From: an uncultured Clostridia bacterium
GTDB lineage: Bacteria; Bacillota; Clostridia; Christensenellales; Borkfalkiaceae
Direction of reading: 5' to 3'
NCBI GenBank assembly: GCA_947175325.1
Contig: CAMWME010000012.1
Coordinates: forward strand, 1-44,439
DNA: 44,439 bases
In this document: one piece after another, positions 31,797 to 41,444 of the stretch
Position numbering within the stretch: the first letter of the stretch is position 1
Layout: each line of letters begins with the position of its first letter
Translations under genes and position numbers: made by a program
Notes under the pieces: model-generated
What the model was told of the DNA's origin: nothing
Databases searched by the model: none
What the model saw: the letters and a program-made list of their open reading frames with translations, nothing else

Positions 31797-32810
31797 ATGC
31801 CGCAAATGAAAAAGCGTAAATTATCGCGTAGTAAAATTATTGCTATCGTAATGGCGGGGTTAGCGCTTCTTGCCGCAATTTCAATACTAATCGTCAACGC
31901 TTTCACTCCCGTTAAATATCTTTCGTCGCACTTCGTTTCCAAATCGTCAAACGAAGTCGGGCAAATGCGCGTAAATTTCGTGGACGTGGGCAACGGCGAC
32001 TGTACGATAGTAGAACTGCCCGACGGTAAAGTGCTTTTGATTGACGGCGGTGACGGAACCTACTCACACAATCTTAAAATTTTTAAAGAGTTAAACCGCC
32101 GCAGAATTGATAAAATAGATTACCTTATATGTTCGTCGGTCGAAAACGACGGTTGCGGCGGGCTTGCGGAAATTTTAAAATATAAAAAGGTTGACAAAAT
32201 TTTTGCGCCGTACTGCCCGTTGGTTTATACTTCCGAAGGCTATAAATCGTTTTGCGACGAGTTGCAAAAGCGCAGCCGCGAGCCGTCTTATTGCGAGTAC
32301 GGTGTGGGCGTTGAGGGCGCAGATTATTTCTTTTGTTTTCTATCGCCCGATTCACACGCTTTTGGCGGTGGAGAATACGACGAGCTTCTCAAAGACCCCA
32401 CGGCTAAAAATATCAAAAACGCTTCAGCCGTAATTTGGCTTGAATACGGCGGAGTAAACTTTCTGTTTTTAAGTAACGTCGGACAAGCCGTCCAAACTAA
32501 GATTATGAGTTATTACCTTGCAACCGGTCTGGATTTCGGTGGGCGCAAGATAGATATTACTAACTGTAAAGTAGTAAAGATGTCCGACCACGGCTCCGAG
32601 GAAGGTGCCTACGCGCCGTTTCTCGATTTTATTAAACCCGAATCGGCAATAATCTCGGTTGGGGAAAACGGAAGGGGCCTTCCCACTTTGGAGGCGCTTT
32701 CCAACGCACAGAACACCGTAGGTGACAGCCTTTTCAGAACGGACGAGCTAGGCACGGTTACTTTCACCGTCAAGGACGGAAGCTACGAAATTTCAAAGGA
32801 GAAAAAATGA
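31797..32810 (+). CDS. Membrane-anchored ComEC-like beta-lactamase-fold protein without metal ligands
   Basis: 337 residues. After a basic start, one membrane helix (about 13-35) anchors an outward domain that follows the C-terminal hydrolase domain of ComEC: VNFVDVGNGDCTIV (59-72), LLIDGG (80-85), then the place of the HxHxDH metal motif, which reads SSVENDG (113-119), keeping only the Asp. The later TGDAE-like strand reads LSNVGQ, and the second His pair HHGS reads SDHGS. With at least three ligands lost it is likely a pseudo-enzyme, possibly a binding or scaffold protein. No ribosome site; the ATG is 3 nt after lysC. Its stop overlaps aroC by 4 nt. Confidence 0.78.
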   Translation: MPQMKKRKLSRSKIIAIVMAGLALLAAISILIVNAFTPVKYLSSHFVSKSSNEVGQMRVNFVDVGNGDCTIVELPDGKVLLIDGGDGTYSHNLKIFKELNRRRIDKIDYLICSSVENDGCGGLAEILKYKKVDKIFAPYCPLVYTSEGYKSFCDELQKRSREPSYCEYGVGVEGADYFFCFLSPDSHAFGGGEYDELLKDPTAKNIKNASAVIWLEYGGVNFLFLSNVGQAVQTKIMSYYLATGLDFGGRKIDITNCKVVKMSDHGSEEGAYAPFLDFIKPESAIISVGENGRGLPTLEALSNAQNTVGDSLFRTDELGTVTFTVKDGSYEISKEKK

Positions 32811-33931
32811 AGTTAACTACTGCGGGAGAATCGCACGGCAAAGCCCTTATAGGAATTATCGAGGGATTGCCTTCCAACTTAAAAATAGACGTTGAAGAAA
32901 TCAATCATTATTTAGTGCTTCGCCAAAGCGGCTACGGCAGAGGGGGTAGGCAGAAGATTGAAAAGGACACCGTCGAAATTATAAGCGGTGTCAGAAATCT
33001 TCTCACACTCGGCAGCCCGCTTTCTTTTGCAGTACAAAACAAGGACTACGAAAACTGGCGTGAAGTTATCGCCCCCGAGGGTTGCGATATACAGCAAAGA
33101 AGGCTAACGAAGGTTCGTCCCGGGCACGCCGATTTAACGGGCGTTTTAAAGTACGACCAGACCGACGCGCGCAATATTTTAGAGCGCGCAAGCGCGCGTG
33201 AAACCGCCGCAAGAGTCGTCGGCGGAAGCATTGCAAGGCAATATTTAAAGGCTTTGGGTGTGGAAATTTCGGGCTACGTAAAATCAGTCGGAAATATCGT
33301 AGACCCCCATATATATGCGTTTGAACGGCTTTCCAAGGCAAAAACTCACTCGCTTTTTATGCTTGACAGCGAAAAGGAGCGTGAAGCCGAAAAACTTCTT
33401 GATAAGCTTAAAGCAGACGGAGACACCGCGGGCGGAATTATCGAAATTCGCGTCAAGGGTTTAAAGAGCGGCTTCGGTAGCTGTATGCAGTATTCAACCA
33501 AGCTTGACGCAATTTTATGCGGCGCAATTATGAGCGTACAAGCCATAAAGGGCGTTGAAGTAGGGCTTGGTTTTGAAGCGGCTAAACTCGAAGGCAGCAA
33601 GGTTCACGACGAAATTTATTATGACGGCAGCTACTTCCGCAAAACCAACAATGCGGGCGGTATAGAGGGCGGAATGTCCAACGGCGAAGAAATAGTTCTC
33701 CGTGCGGCGATGAAGCCCATTCCCACGCTCATGAAAGGGCTGAATACCGTCGATATTTCAAATAATCAACCCACAAAAGCTGCGGGCGAAAGAAGCGACG
33801 TTGCGGCAGTCTGCGCGGCGGAAATCATATTGGAAAGCGTCGTTGCGTTTGCTCTTGCGGACGTGGTTTCCCAAAGACTCGGCGGCGACAATATGGGCGA
33901 AGTGCTGGAAAGATACCGCGCATTGAGGTAA
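32807..33931 (+). CDS. aroC: Chorismate synthase
   Basis: Last step of the shikimate pathway: 5-enolpyruvylshikimate 3-phosphate to chorismate with reduced FMN. The 374-residue protein has GESHGKALIGIIEGLPS at the N-terminus, RQSGYGRGGRQKIE, KVRPGHADLTG, RASARETAARV with catalytic residues, and GGIEGGMSNGEEI. All signatures are intact. AAAGGAG precedes the ATG, which overlaps the upstream gene by 4 nt. aroB follows after 3 nt. The five aro genes here are ordered C-B-E-Q-K, not the pathway order. Confidence 0.97.
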   Translation: MKLTTAGESHGKALIGIIEGLPSNLKIDVEEINHYLVLRQSGYGRGGRQKIEKDTVEIISGVRNLLTLGSPLSFAVQNKDYENWREVIAPEGCDIQQRRLTKVRPGHADLTGVLKYDQTDARNILERASARETAARVVGGSIARQYLKALGVEISGYVKSVGNIVDPHIYAFERLSKAKTHSLFMLDSEKEREAEKLLDKLKADGDTAGGIIEIRVKGLKSGFGSCMQYSTKLDAILCGAIMSVQAIKGVEVGLGFEAAKLEGSKVHDEIYYDGSYFRKTNNAGGIEGGMSNGEEIVLRAAMKPIPTLMKGLNTVDISNNQPTKAAGERSDVAAVCAAEIILESVVAFALADVVSQRLGGDNMGEVLERYRALR

Positions 33932-33934
33932 AAT

Positions 33935-34993
33935 ATGCAAGATATAACCATAAAGACCGCAACGGTTGAAAGCGTAATTCACTGCGGTGCGGGCGCGTTC
34001 GATAAATACGCCCCCGAACTTAAAAACAGACAATTATTTATTATTACCGACAGCACGGTTGACAAGTTGTACGCCGACCTTTTAAATTCGACTTTCGGTG
34101 AAAATGCACCTAAATTCGTATTCAAAGCGGGGGAAAAGAGCAAAAATACCCGTACCCTTCTTGCAATTTTGCAGAAAATGCTTGAATGCGGCATGCGTAG
34201 AAATTGCCTCGTAATCGCCTTCGGCGGCGGAGTTGTGGGCGATATCGCGGGGCTTGCCGCCGCACTCTATATGCGCGGAGTTCACCTCGTGCAAATTCCC
34301 ACCACGCTTTTGGCGCAAGTGGATAGCTCGGTCGGCGGTAAAACCGCAGTCGATATGTGCAACGTAAAAAACGTCATAGGCATTTTCTATCAGCCCCAAG
34401 AAGTAATTGCCGACCCCCGTTTCTTGTCTACTTTACCCAAGAGGGAGATAAGGTGCGGGCTGGGCGAAATAATCAAACACGGCGCACTGAATTCGGAAAT
34501 ATTCAAAAAGCTTAAAGCAAACGAAAGAAAGCTTACAAAGCTTGAGTTCCTTGAAGATATAATTTATTACAACATCGCGCATAAGGCTAACGTCGTTACC
34601 GAGGACGAGAAGGAAACGACGGGGCTGAGAAAGACATTGAATTTGGGGCACACCACGGGGCACGCCTTAGAGCTTTTATACGGCAAACTTTCCCACGGAG
34701 AGTACGTTTTAACTGGTATGTACTACGAGCTCCAAATAGCTCGAAACTTAGGCATATGTGGGGGGCAATACGCAAAAAGTATTGAAAAACTGATACTTAA
34801 AGTATTGAAAAAGGTGCCCTCTTTCGACGGTATCGAGAAGGCCGCCGAGCTTGCCCTTCACGATAAAAAGAACGATACCGAGCTTATCTCTATAATCGTT
34901 CCAAAATGCGAGGGTGAAAGCGCGGAAATTAAGATTAAAAAAGACGAATACGCTAAATATTTAAAGCAAATTTCCGACGATTTAAGGGGTTAA
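33935..34993 (+). CDS. aroB: 3-dehydroquinate synthase
   Basis: Closes the ring of DAHP to 3-dehydroquinate, using NAD and a divalent metal. The 352-residue protein contains FGGGVVGDIAGLAA for NAD binding, PTTLLAQVDSSVGGKTAVD, GLGEIIKHGAL and the metal ligands in NLGHTTGHALE and LSHGEYV. A GAGG at the end of aroC is its ribosome site. aroE begins after one base. The enzyme that supplies its substrate, DAHP synthase, is not in this window. Confidence 0.97.
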   Translation: MQDITIKTATVESVIHCGAGAFDKYAPELKNRQLFIITDSTVDKLYADLLNSTFGENAPKFVFKAGEKSKNTRTLLAILQKMLECGMRRNCLVIAFGGGVVGDIAGLAAALYMRGVHLVQIPTTLLAQVDSSVGGKTAVDMCNVKNVIGIFYQPQEVIADPRFLSTLPKREIRCGLGEIIKHGALNSEIFKKLKANERKLTKLEFLEDIIYYNIAHKANVVTEDEKETTGLRKTLNLGHTTGHALELLYGKLSHGEYVLTGMYYELQIARNLGICGGQYAKSIEKLILKVLKKVPSFDGIEKAAELALHDKKNDTELISIIVPKCEGESAEIKIKKDEYAKYLKQISDDLRG

Positions 34994-34994
34994 A

Positions 34995-35801
34995 ATGACT
35001 AAGAAGAAGCTTGCGGTTATTGGCAAGGACGTGTCCAAATCCACAAGTCCGCAAATTCACAACTTCATTGCAAGCCGTTTAAACTTAGCGGTAGAATACG
35101 ATAAAATCTCTATTCCCGAAAGCGAGTTCGAGGGCAAGATAGATGCGTTAATTGCGGCATATGACGGGGTCAACGTAACAATTCCCTATAAATTGGCAGT
35201 CATTCCGCACCTTAAAAATATTGAAGGCGACGCAAAAATTTTCGGCGCGGTAAACACCGTAAACTGCACTACCCTTACCGGCGACAATACCGACGGGCTC
35301 GGATTTATGCTTATGCTTAAAAATAACGGCGTTGACGCTTGCGGCAAAAAAGTTCTTCTTTTGGGCGCGGGCGGCGCGGGCAGAAGCGTTGCAAAAAAGC
35401 TTTTAGACGCTGGCGCTCAAGTTTCCGTGTACGATAAGAATACCGAAAACGCTAAATCTTTGGAGCAAGAGTTTAAAGGCGTTCACGCCTTGGATGGAAT
35501 TGCGGACGAGCCCTATTACTTAATAATCAACGCAACGGGCGTGGGAATGCACAAGACCGAAGGCGTTTCCCCCGTCGGCGAAAAACTTTTAAGCCTTTGC
35601 GAGGTGGCGGTTGACCTTATATACGTTCCCGAAAAGAGCGAGTTTCTCCGTCTTGCAGAAAGGCAAAACAAAAAAATTGTCAACGGAAAAGCTATGCTTT
35701 TCTATCAAGCGTATTACGCAGACTGTATCTTCTTCGGCTTAACCCCCGACGAGGCGCAAGCAAAAAAATTATTTACGGAATTTAACGAGGTGGTAAAATG
35801 A
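34995..35801 (+). CDS. aroE: Shikimate dehydrogenase
   Basis: NADP-dependent reduction of 3-dehydroshikimate to shikimate. The 268-residue product has SKSTSPQIHNF (substrate Ser pair), GVNVTIPYKL with the catalytic Lys, GAVNTVNC, GDNTDGLGF with the catalytic Asp, and a Rossmann GAGGAGRSVAKKLL. Then VDLIYVPEKSEFL, a small variant of the usual DxxYxPxxT, and GKAMLFYQAYYA. GGGG at the end of aroB is the ribosome site. It overlaps aroQ by 4 nt. Confidence 0.95.
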   Translation: MTKKKLAVIGKDVSKSTSPQIHNFIASRLNLAVEYDKISIPESEFEGKIDALIAAYDGVNVTIPYKLAVIPHLKNIEGDAKIFGAVNTVNCTTLTGDNTDGLGFMLMLKNNGVDACGKKVLLLGAGGAGRSVAKKLLDAGAQVSVYDKNTENAKSLEQEFKGVHALDGIADEPYYLIINATGVGMHKTEGVSPVGEKLLSLCEVAVDLIYVPEKSEFLRLAERQNKKIVNGKAMLFYQAYYADCIFFGLTPDEAQAKKLFTEFNEVVK

Positions 35802-36208
35802 AACTTCTGTTTATCAACGGCGTCAACCTTAATATGACGGGCGTTCGTGAAAAGGGTGTATACGGCACGGCAACTTTGGAAGAAATCAATAAAGATATTG
35901 CCGCGCACTTCAAAAACGACAAGTGCGAGTTTTATCAAAGCAATTTGGAGGGCGATATCTGCACCAAACTGCAACAAGCCGACTGCGACGGTATAATTTT
36001 AAACGCCGGCGCATTCACGCATTACAGCTACGCCATACGCGACGCCATCGCGGCAATAAAAATCCCCGTAGTGGAAGTGCACTTGTCTAACGTGCACGCC
36101 CGCGAAGATTTTAGGCACAATTCCGTTTTGTCCGAAGTGTGCAAGGGCGTTATCTGCGGTTTCGGTAAAAACAGCTATATTTTGGCGGGCGAAAGTTTCA
36201 AGCTATGA
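35798..36208 (+). CDS. aroQ: Type II 3-dehydroquinate dehydratase
   Basis: Removes water from 3-dehydroquinate. The 136-residue protein is the type II form: INGVNLNMTGVREKGVYG at the start, with the catalytic Tyr in VYG, QSNLEGDI, LNAGAFTHYSYAIRDAI, and VEVHLSNVHAREDFRHNSV with the catalytic His. The canonical GPNLNLLG is slightly altered to GVNLNMTG. It overlaps both neighbours by 4 nt (ATGA at each junction), so expression is tightly coupled. The presence of type II explains the lack of aroD. Confidence 0.95.
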   Translation: MKLLFINGVNLNMTGVREKGVYGTATLEEINKDIAAHFKNDKCEFYQSNLEGDICTKLQQADCDGIILNAGAFTHYSYAIRDAIAAIKIPVVEVHLSNVHAREDFRHNSVLSEVCKGVICGFGKNSYILAGESFKL

Positions 36209-36699
36209 ATATAGTTTTAATCGGTATGCCCGCAAGCGGGAAGACCACCGTTGCCGCCGCTTTGGCAAAAGGCTTGGGGCTTAAGGTGCTTGACACCGAC
36301 TCGCTCATAGTTGAAAGGCACGGCGAAATAAATAAAATTTTTGAAAAGTTCGGGGAAGAATATTTCCGCAACATTGAAAGCGAGGCTGTCAAAGAAGTTG
36401 CAAAGAATGCAAGCGCAGTCATTTCAACGGGTGGCGGGTGTCCTTTACGCAAAGAAAACGTGCTCGCTTTGAAAAAAAGCGGCAAGATAATTTTTTTACG
36501 CACTTCGATTACCGAACTGATAAGAAGAACGGAAGGGGACGGTACACGCCCCCTTTTAAAGGGTGAAAGGGAAGAAAGGCTTAAAAGCCTTTTATCCGTT
36601 CGCACGCCCATATACGAACAAGCGGCGGACTTCACCGTCGATACTGACGGACTTACCCCCGAAGAAATTGCAAAGATAATTACGGAGTTTATAAAATGA
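36205..36699 (+). CDS. aroK: Shikimate kinase
   Basis: Phosphorylates shikimate with ATP. The 164-residue protein has a P-loop GMPASGKTTVA, DTDSLIVERHG for shikimate and Mg binding, EEYFRNIE, STGGGCPLRKEN and the lid Arg in RPLLKGEREERL. The length is normal for the family. It overlaps aroQ and the following reductase by 4 nt each. No EPSP synthase (aroA) gene lies next to it, which is unusual in an otherwise near-complete cluster. Confidence 0.94.
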   Translation: MNIVLIGMPASGKTTVAAALAKGLGLKVLDTDSLIVERHGEINKIFEKFGEEYFRNIESEAVKEVAKNASAVISTGGGCPLRKENVLALKKSGKIIFLRTSITELIRRTEGDGTRPLLKGEREERLKSLLSVRTPIYEQAADFTVDTDGLTPEEIAKIITEFIK

Positions 36700-37421
36700 A
36701 AACTGCGCTTGTTACGGGCGGAACGAAGGGAATAGGCAAGGCCATTGCGCTCGCGTTTTTAGAGCGCGGCTACGAGGTGGTTTTAAACTACGCGCACGAC
36801 GAAATGGCGGCACTTGCTACGCAAGAAGAGTTTAATATGCTTGGCTACTGCCCCGTGCTGCTCCGTGCGGACGTTTCGGACGAAGCGCAAGTTAAGGCCA
36901 TGTTTAAAGAGTTTTTCTCCATTTACGAAAGGCTTGACGTGCTTGTAAACAACGCGGGTATTTCTCTTATAAAAGTTATTCAAGATACGACTCTGAACGA
37001 CTGGAACAGAGTTTTTGACGTAAACGTCAAAGGCACTTACCTTTGCAGCCGCGAAGTGGTTGACAAAATGGTATTCGCGGGCGGCGGCGCCATCGTCAAC
37101 GTCGCCTCTATCTGGGGCGAAGTCGGCGCAAGCTGCGAGGTGGCTTATTCCGCATCTAAGGGCGCGGTCATCGCGTTTACGCAAGCGCTTGCAAAAGAGC
37201 TTGCGCCTTCTTTGGTCCGCGTGAATTGCGTTTCTCCGGGCGTTATAGATACCGAGATGAACTCTCATTTGTCCGGTGAGGAAATGGAGGAGCTTATCGC
37301 TTCCATTCCCATGGAAAGAATAGGCACCCCCGCAGACGTTGCAGAGGCTTGCGTTTTCCTAGCGGAAAGCAGTTACGTTACGGGCGAAGTTCTCTCTGTC
37401 GGCGGCGGCTTCGGCAAGTAA
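36696..37421 (+). CDS. Short-chain dehydrogenase/reductase, FabG or YmfI type
   Basis: A 241-residue NAD(P)-dependent reductase: TGGTKGIGKAIA for cofactor binding, NNAGIS, a catalytic Ser in VASIWGEVG, YSASKGA with catalytic Tyr and Lys, and RVNCVSPGVIDT. It could be a 3-oxoacyl-ACP reductase, but SIWGEVGASCEVAYSASKGA closely recalls the YmfI group that reduces 5-aminopentanone on elongation factor P in Bacillota; no fatty-acid genes are near. It ends the gene run, joined to aroK by a 4-nt overlap. Confidence 0.85.
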   Translation: MKTALVTGGTKGIGKAIALAFLERGYEVVLNYAHDEMAALATQEEFNMLGYCPVLLRADVSDEAQVKAMFKEFFSIYERLDVLVNNAGISLIKVIQDTTLNDWNRVFDVNVKGTYLCSREVVDKMVFAGGGAIVNVASIWGEVGASCEVAYSASKGAVIAFTQALAKELAPSLVRVNCVSPGVIDTEMNSHLSGEEMEELIASIPMERIGTPADVAEACVFLAESSYVTGEVLSVGGGFGK

Positions 37422-37451
37422 AAACGTCCGAAACATATTTTTTTACAAAAA

Positions 37452-37484
37452 AAAGTAATTTTGAAAAAATTTTCGTATTACTTT
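37452..37484. other. Inverted repeat upstream of dgt
   Basis: AAAGTAAT (37452-37459) faces ATTACTTT (37477-37484), with GAAAA/TTTTC inside. The A/T-rich stem lies between the reductase and dgt. It may be a weak terminator or an operator; the dgt ribosome site GGGGGA follows it directly. Confidence 0.4.
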
Positions 37485-37498
37485 AACGGGGGATACGT

Positions 37499-38518
37499 AT
37501 GCAACACATAAAAGAAAGAACGTACGCCATAGAAGACGCGTTTTTATCGCCCTATGCGTGTAAATCGAAAAACACACTTGGTCGCGACAGAAAGGAAGAG
37601 CCTTGCGTTATGCGAACGGAGTTTCAGCGCGATAGGGACAGAATAATTTACTGCAAAGCGTTCAGAAGATTAAAGAATAAGACGCAAGTCTTTTTTTCAC
37701 CCGAAGGTGACCACTATATAACCCGTTTAACCCACACGTTGGACGTTGCTCAAATAGCACGCAGCATTGCCCGCACGCTTGCCTTGAACGAGGACTTGGC
37801 GGAAGCAATCGCGCTGGGGCACGACCTTGGGCACACCCCTTTCGGACACAGCGGCGAAAGAATTTTGGACAAGCTCGTTCCGGGCGGCTTTAAGCACAAC
37901 GAGCAGTCGGTTAGGGTTGTTGAAGTTCTTGAAAAGGACGGTAGGGGCTTGAACCTTACGAAGGAAGTAAGGGACGGTATTTTAAATCACCCCAAGAGCG
38001 GCAAGCCCGCGACCTTGGAAGGCAAGTGCGTTTCTCTTGCCGACAGAGTGGCTTACATTAACCACGATTTGGACGATGCGATTCGTGCGGGGCTTTTGAA
38101 GGTTGACGACGTGCCTAAGGATATAATTGCCGTACTGGGCAAATCCCCCAGCGCGAGAATTGACACCGCAATTTCGTCTATTTACCGCAATTCCTCCGGT
38201 AAAAACTTCGTTGAAATGGAAAGCGACGTGGAGGAAGCGAGCGAACGGCTCAGAGAGTTTATGTTTGCTAACGTTTACCATTCGCCGACTGCAAAAGGCG
38301 AGGAAGACAAGGCGGAAAGAATGCTTACCGAAACTTACGACTATTTCGTAAAAAATCCCGATAAGCTTCCGGCAAGCTATATTAAATTTTTGGATAAGTT
38401 CGGTAAAGAGCAAGTCGTTTGCGACTATCTTTCCTCGATGACGGACAGATACGCCGTCTACACCTTCAACAAAATTTTCGTGCCCAAGGGCTGGACTTTT
38501 ATCGACGAGAATAATTAA
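37499..38518 (+). CDS. dgt: Deoxyguanosinetriphosphate triphosphohydrolase (dGTPase)-like HD protein
   Basis: Hydrolyses dNTPs to nucleosides and triphosphate, controlling nucleotide pools. The 339-residue protein has FQRDRDRIIYCKAFRRLKNKTQVF, the HD ligands in TRLTHTLDVAQIARSI (His79) and LGHDLGHTPFGH (His108-Asp109), and later a third ligand region in SLADRVAYINHDLDDA. The shorter length and position fit the clostridial type that precedes dnaG. GGGGGAT is the ribosome site. dnaG begins 77 nt downstream. Confidence 0.94.
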   Translation: MQHIKERTYAIEDAFLSPYACKSKNTLGRDRKEEPCVMRTEFQRDRDRIIYCKAFRRLKNKTQVFFSPEGDHYITRLTHTLDVAQIARSIARTLALNEDLAEAIALGHDLGHTPFGHSGERILDKLVPGGFKHNEQSVRVVEVLEKDGRGLNLTKEVRDGILNHPKSGKPATLEGKCVSLADRVAYINHDLDDAIRAGLLKVDDVPKDIIAVLGKSPSARIDTAISSIYRNSSGKNFVEMESDVEEASERLREFMFANVYHSPTAKGEEDKAERMLTETYDYFVKNPDKLPASYIKFLDKFGKEQVVCDYLSSMTDRYAVYTFNKIFVPKGWTFIDENN

Positions 38519-38595
38519 ATCCTAAGTTTGATTTGCGATTAAGCCCGTCAACGGCAACGCATTTAAGATACTTGATTAAACGGAACTTTACGTTT

Positions 38596-40386
38596 ATGGC
38601 TGGCGAATTAAAAGAGTTTTTGACAACTTTGAAAGAAAAACTGAATATAATTGAAGTTGCCGGAAACTACGTCAGCTTAGAGCGCCGCGGCGGAAACTAT
38701 TGGGCTTGCTGCCCGTTTCACCACGAAAAAACACCGTCGTTTGCACTGAACGAAGCCGACCAGTATTATCACTGCTTCGGTTGCGGCGAATCGGGCGACG
38801 TGATAAAGTTCGTGCAGAATATGGAGAACATCGAGTTCATGGACGCGGTAAAACTCCTTGCCGAACGCGCAAACATGCAAGTACCTCAAACGGGCTTCGA
38901 CAGCCAGCAGACGGTTGAATTAAAGCGCAAAAAGGACGCAATACTCAAAATTTTAAACGAGTGCGCCCACTTTTACTTAAACAACTTAAACTCCGGCAAA
39001 GCCGACGAACACATCGCGTACATATTAAAACGCCAAATTCCTTCTAACATAGTTAGAAAATTCGGGCTTGGCGCAAGTCTCAATTTCTACGATTTGCCTA
39101 AATACCTTTTATCTAAGGGTTTCGATAGACAAGATATGATAGACAGCGGCGCCATTAACGAAGCGGACGGCAAACTTTTGGACGCCCAAGGCGGCAGACT
39201 TATTTACCCCATAATAAACGCCATGGACGAGGTTATCGCCTTTGGCGGCAGAGTGCTTAAAAAGACTGACTTCGGAAAATACAAGAACACCAAAGAAACC
39301 TTGGTTTTCAATAAAAGCAAAGCCCTTTACAACATAAACCTTTTAAAAAAGTTAAAGAAAGAGCAAACTATAAACGAGGTTATTATCGTCGAAGGGTACA
39401 TGGACACCATTTCTCTGTACCAAGCCGGCTTTAAAAACGTGGTCGCAAGTATGGGAACCTCCCTCACGCAAGACCAAGCCCGCCTTTTAAAAAGGTACAC
39501 GGACAACGTGCTTATAAGCTACGACGGCGACACGGCGGGTCAAAAAGCCAATATGCGCGGGCTGGATATTCTTAAAAGCAACGGGCTCAACGTAAAAGTA
39601 GTGCCGCTTACCGACGGGCTTGACCCCGACGATATGATAAAGCAGCGCGGCGCAGAAGGGTACCAACGCTGTCTTGACAGCGCAATGCCACTTATCGACT
39701 ATAAGCTTGCGTCGGTCGGACGCGGGTTCGACCTAACTAAAACCGACGATAAAAGAAGGTTTTTGCAAGAGGCAATGAAAATCGTAAGGACCTCCGACAG
39801 CGCGGCAGAGCAAGAAGATTTATTAAAATCTTTAAGTGAAAAAACGGGCATATCCTACGAAAGCTTAAACCGTGATTTGCGCTCCGTTCCCAAAGTCGAA
39901 ACCCCCGCGCCCAAACCGGTAGAGCGGAAAGATAATTCTTCAATGCAAGATAGAGCTTCGCGGTTCGTCATTGCGGCGTTCCTTTTCGGGGCAAAAATTT
40001 CAAAGGGAGAGGACATCTCGAAAATTCACTTCCTTAACGGCGTACACGATATCATTGCAAAATATATTTTTTCCAAACAGTTTTTGGAAGAACGTATTCA
40101 ACCCGCCGAGCTGTTCGAGTTTTTCGACGAGGGCACGGAAGAGTTTATAGAGCTTACGAGAATTTTGGACTATTGCGACGGCAACGCGCTTGAAGGCGGC
40201 GGCGCGGCGAAATATTTCAAAGACTGCGTCAAAACTTTGAAAGAGGCTGATATTAAGGCGGAAATCAACCGCGTTAACGCGCAAATTGCCAAAGAGATGG
40301 ACGAAGAAAAGCGTAAAGACCTTACGTTCAAACTGCAAAGACTTATAAACCAACAGAAAAAAATTAAAAGCGGAGAGTTAGAATGA
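38596..40386 (+). CDS. dnaG: DNA primase
   Basis: Makes RNA primers for replication. The 596-residue protein has an N-terminal zinc-binding domain with CPFH (Cys39, His42) and CFGC (Cys60, Cys63), a catalytic core with FGGRVLKK, the TOPRIM motifs [14 protein letters not shown] and [11 protein letters not shown], and a C-terminal helicase-binding helical part. I chose ATG 38596; the frame is open to a TTG at 38533 but those residues do not resemble the family. The ribosome site is weak. The stop overlaps the sigma factor gene by 4 nt, the usual macromolecular-synthesis order. Confidence 0.96.
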   Translation: MAGELKEFLTTLKEKLNIIEVAGNYVSLERRGGNYWACCPFHHEKTPSFALNEADQYYHCFGCGESGDVIKFVQNMENIEFMDAVKLLAERANMQVPQTGFDSQQTVELKRKKDAILKILNECAHFYLNNLNSGKADEHIAYILKRQIPSNIVRKFGLGASLNFYDLPKYLLSKGFDRQDMIDSGAINEADGKLLDAQGGRLIYPIINAMDEVIAFGGRVLKKTDFGKYKNTKETLVFNKSKALYNINLLKKLKKEQTINEVIIVEGYMDTISLYQAGFKNVVASMGTSLTQDQARLLKRYTDNVLISYDGDTAGQKANMRGLDILKSNGLNVKVVPLTDGLDPDDMIKQRGAEGYQRCLDSAMPLIDYKLASVGRGFDLTKTDDKRRFLQEAMKIVRTSDSAAEQEDLLKSLSEKTGISYESLNRDLRSVPKVETPAPKPVERKDNSSMQDRASRFVIAAFLFGAKISKGEDISKIHFLNGVHDIIAKYIFSKQFLEERIQPAELFEFFDEGTEEFIELTRILDYCDGNALEGGGAAKYFKDCVKTLKEADIKAEINRVNAQIAKEMDEEKRKDLTFKLQRLINQQKKIKSGELE

Positions 40387-41444
40387 ATTTATCCGAACAA
40401 AAATTAGGCGAAATTTTAAAACACATTATAGATACTTACGGCGCAAAAGGCTCGATTACGACCAACACGCTTTGCGACATAATGGAAAAGTATGAAACCA
40501 CTCCCGCGCAAATGGACTTCGTATACAAGTCTATTGCGGAGGCGGGCATACAGATTATCGACGAAGCCGAGCGCGACAAAGAGCTTTACGAACAAGCCTT
40601 GTCCGACATCGGTCTTGACGACCCCGTAAAGATGTATCTTAAAGATATCGGCAGAGTTTCCCTTCTTTCCTCCGACGACGAGATAGAGCTCGCCCGCAGA
40701 ATGCAAGAGGAAGGCGACGAGGAGGCAAAGCGCCAGCTTTCGGAAGCCAATTTGAGGCTCGTCGTATCCATCGCAAAAAGATACGTCGGCCGCGGAATGC
40801 TTTTCCTCGACTTAATTCAAGAAGGCAATTTGGGGCTTATGAAAGCGGTTGAAAAGTTCGACTATCAAAAAGGCTTCAAATTCTCAACCTATGCAACTTG
40901 GTGGATAAGGCAAGCCATCACAAGGGCGATTGCCGACCAAGCAAGAACAATCCGTATTCCCGTGCATATGGTCGAAACCATAAACAAATTAACCCGCGTT
41001 TCCAGAATTTTATTGCAGAAGCTCGGCAGAGAGCCGACCCCCGCGGAAATCGCAAAGGAAATGGGCATCAGTGAAGAACGCGTTTGCGAAATTCAGAAAA
41101 TCGCGCAAGACCCCGTTTCTTTGGAAACGCCTATCGGCGAGGAGGAGGACAGCCACCTCGGCGACTTTATCGAGGACGTAACCACGGCAACCCCGTCGGA
41201 CAGCGTATCCACGACCATGCTTAAAGAAACGCTTTTGGGCGTTTTAAACAGCTTGACCCCGCGTGAAGAAAAGGTTTTAAGGCTTCGCTACGGCGTTGAC
41301 GACGGCAGACCCCGCACCTTGGAAGAGGTGGGTAAAGAGTTCAACGTAACCCGTGAAAGAATAAGACAGATAGAGGCAAAGGCTTTAAGAAAGCTTCGCC
41401 ACCCTTCGCGTTCTAAGCACTTAAAAGATTTCCTTGATACCTAA
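40383..41444 (+). CDS. sigA: Primary sigma factor SigA/RpoD
   Basis: Housekeeping sigma factor of RNA polymerase. The 353-residue protein includes a region 1.1-like N-terminus, [13 protein letters not shown] in region 1.2, [17 protein letters not shown] and [18 protein letters not shown] in region 2.1-2.2, [17 protein letters not shown] in 2.3-2.4 for -10 recognition, region 3, and [25 protein letters not shown] in 4.2 for -35 recognition. GGAGA precedes the ATG, which overlaps dnaG. The stop shares a base with trmK. The many TTGACA/TATAAT promoters in this window fit this factor. Confidence 0.97.
   Translation: MNLSEQKLGEILKHIIDTYGAKGSITTNTLCDIMEKYETTPAQMDFVYKSIAEAGIQIIDEAERDKELYEQALSDIGLDDPVKMYLKDIGRVSLLSSDDEIELARRMQEEGDEEAKRQLSEANLRLVVSIAKRYVGRGMLFLDLIQEGNLGLMKAVEKFDYQKGFKFSTYATWWIRQAITRAIADQARTIRIPVHMVETINKLTRVSRILLQKLGREPTPAEIAKEMGISEERVCEIQKIAQDPVSLETPIGEEEDSHLGDFIEDVTTATPSDSVSTTMLKETLLGVLNSLTPREEKVLRLRYGVDDGRPRTLEEVGKEFNVTRERIRQIEAKALRKLRHPSRSKHLKDFLDT

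Noticed and set aside
38533-38595. TTG start and N-terminal extension for dnaG
   Set aside because: The extra 21 residues do not resemble primase and precede the conserved [14 protein letters not shown] start.
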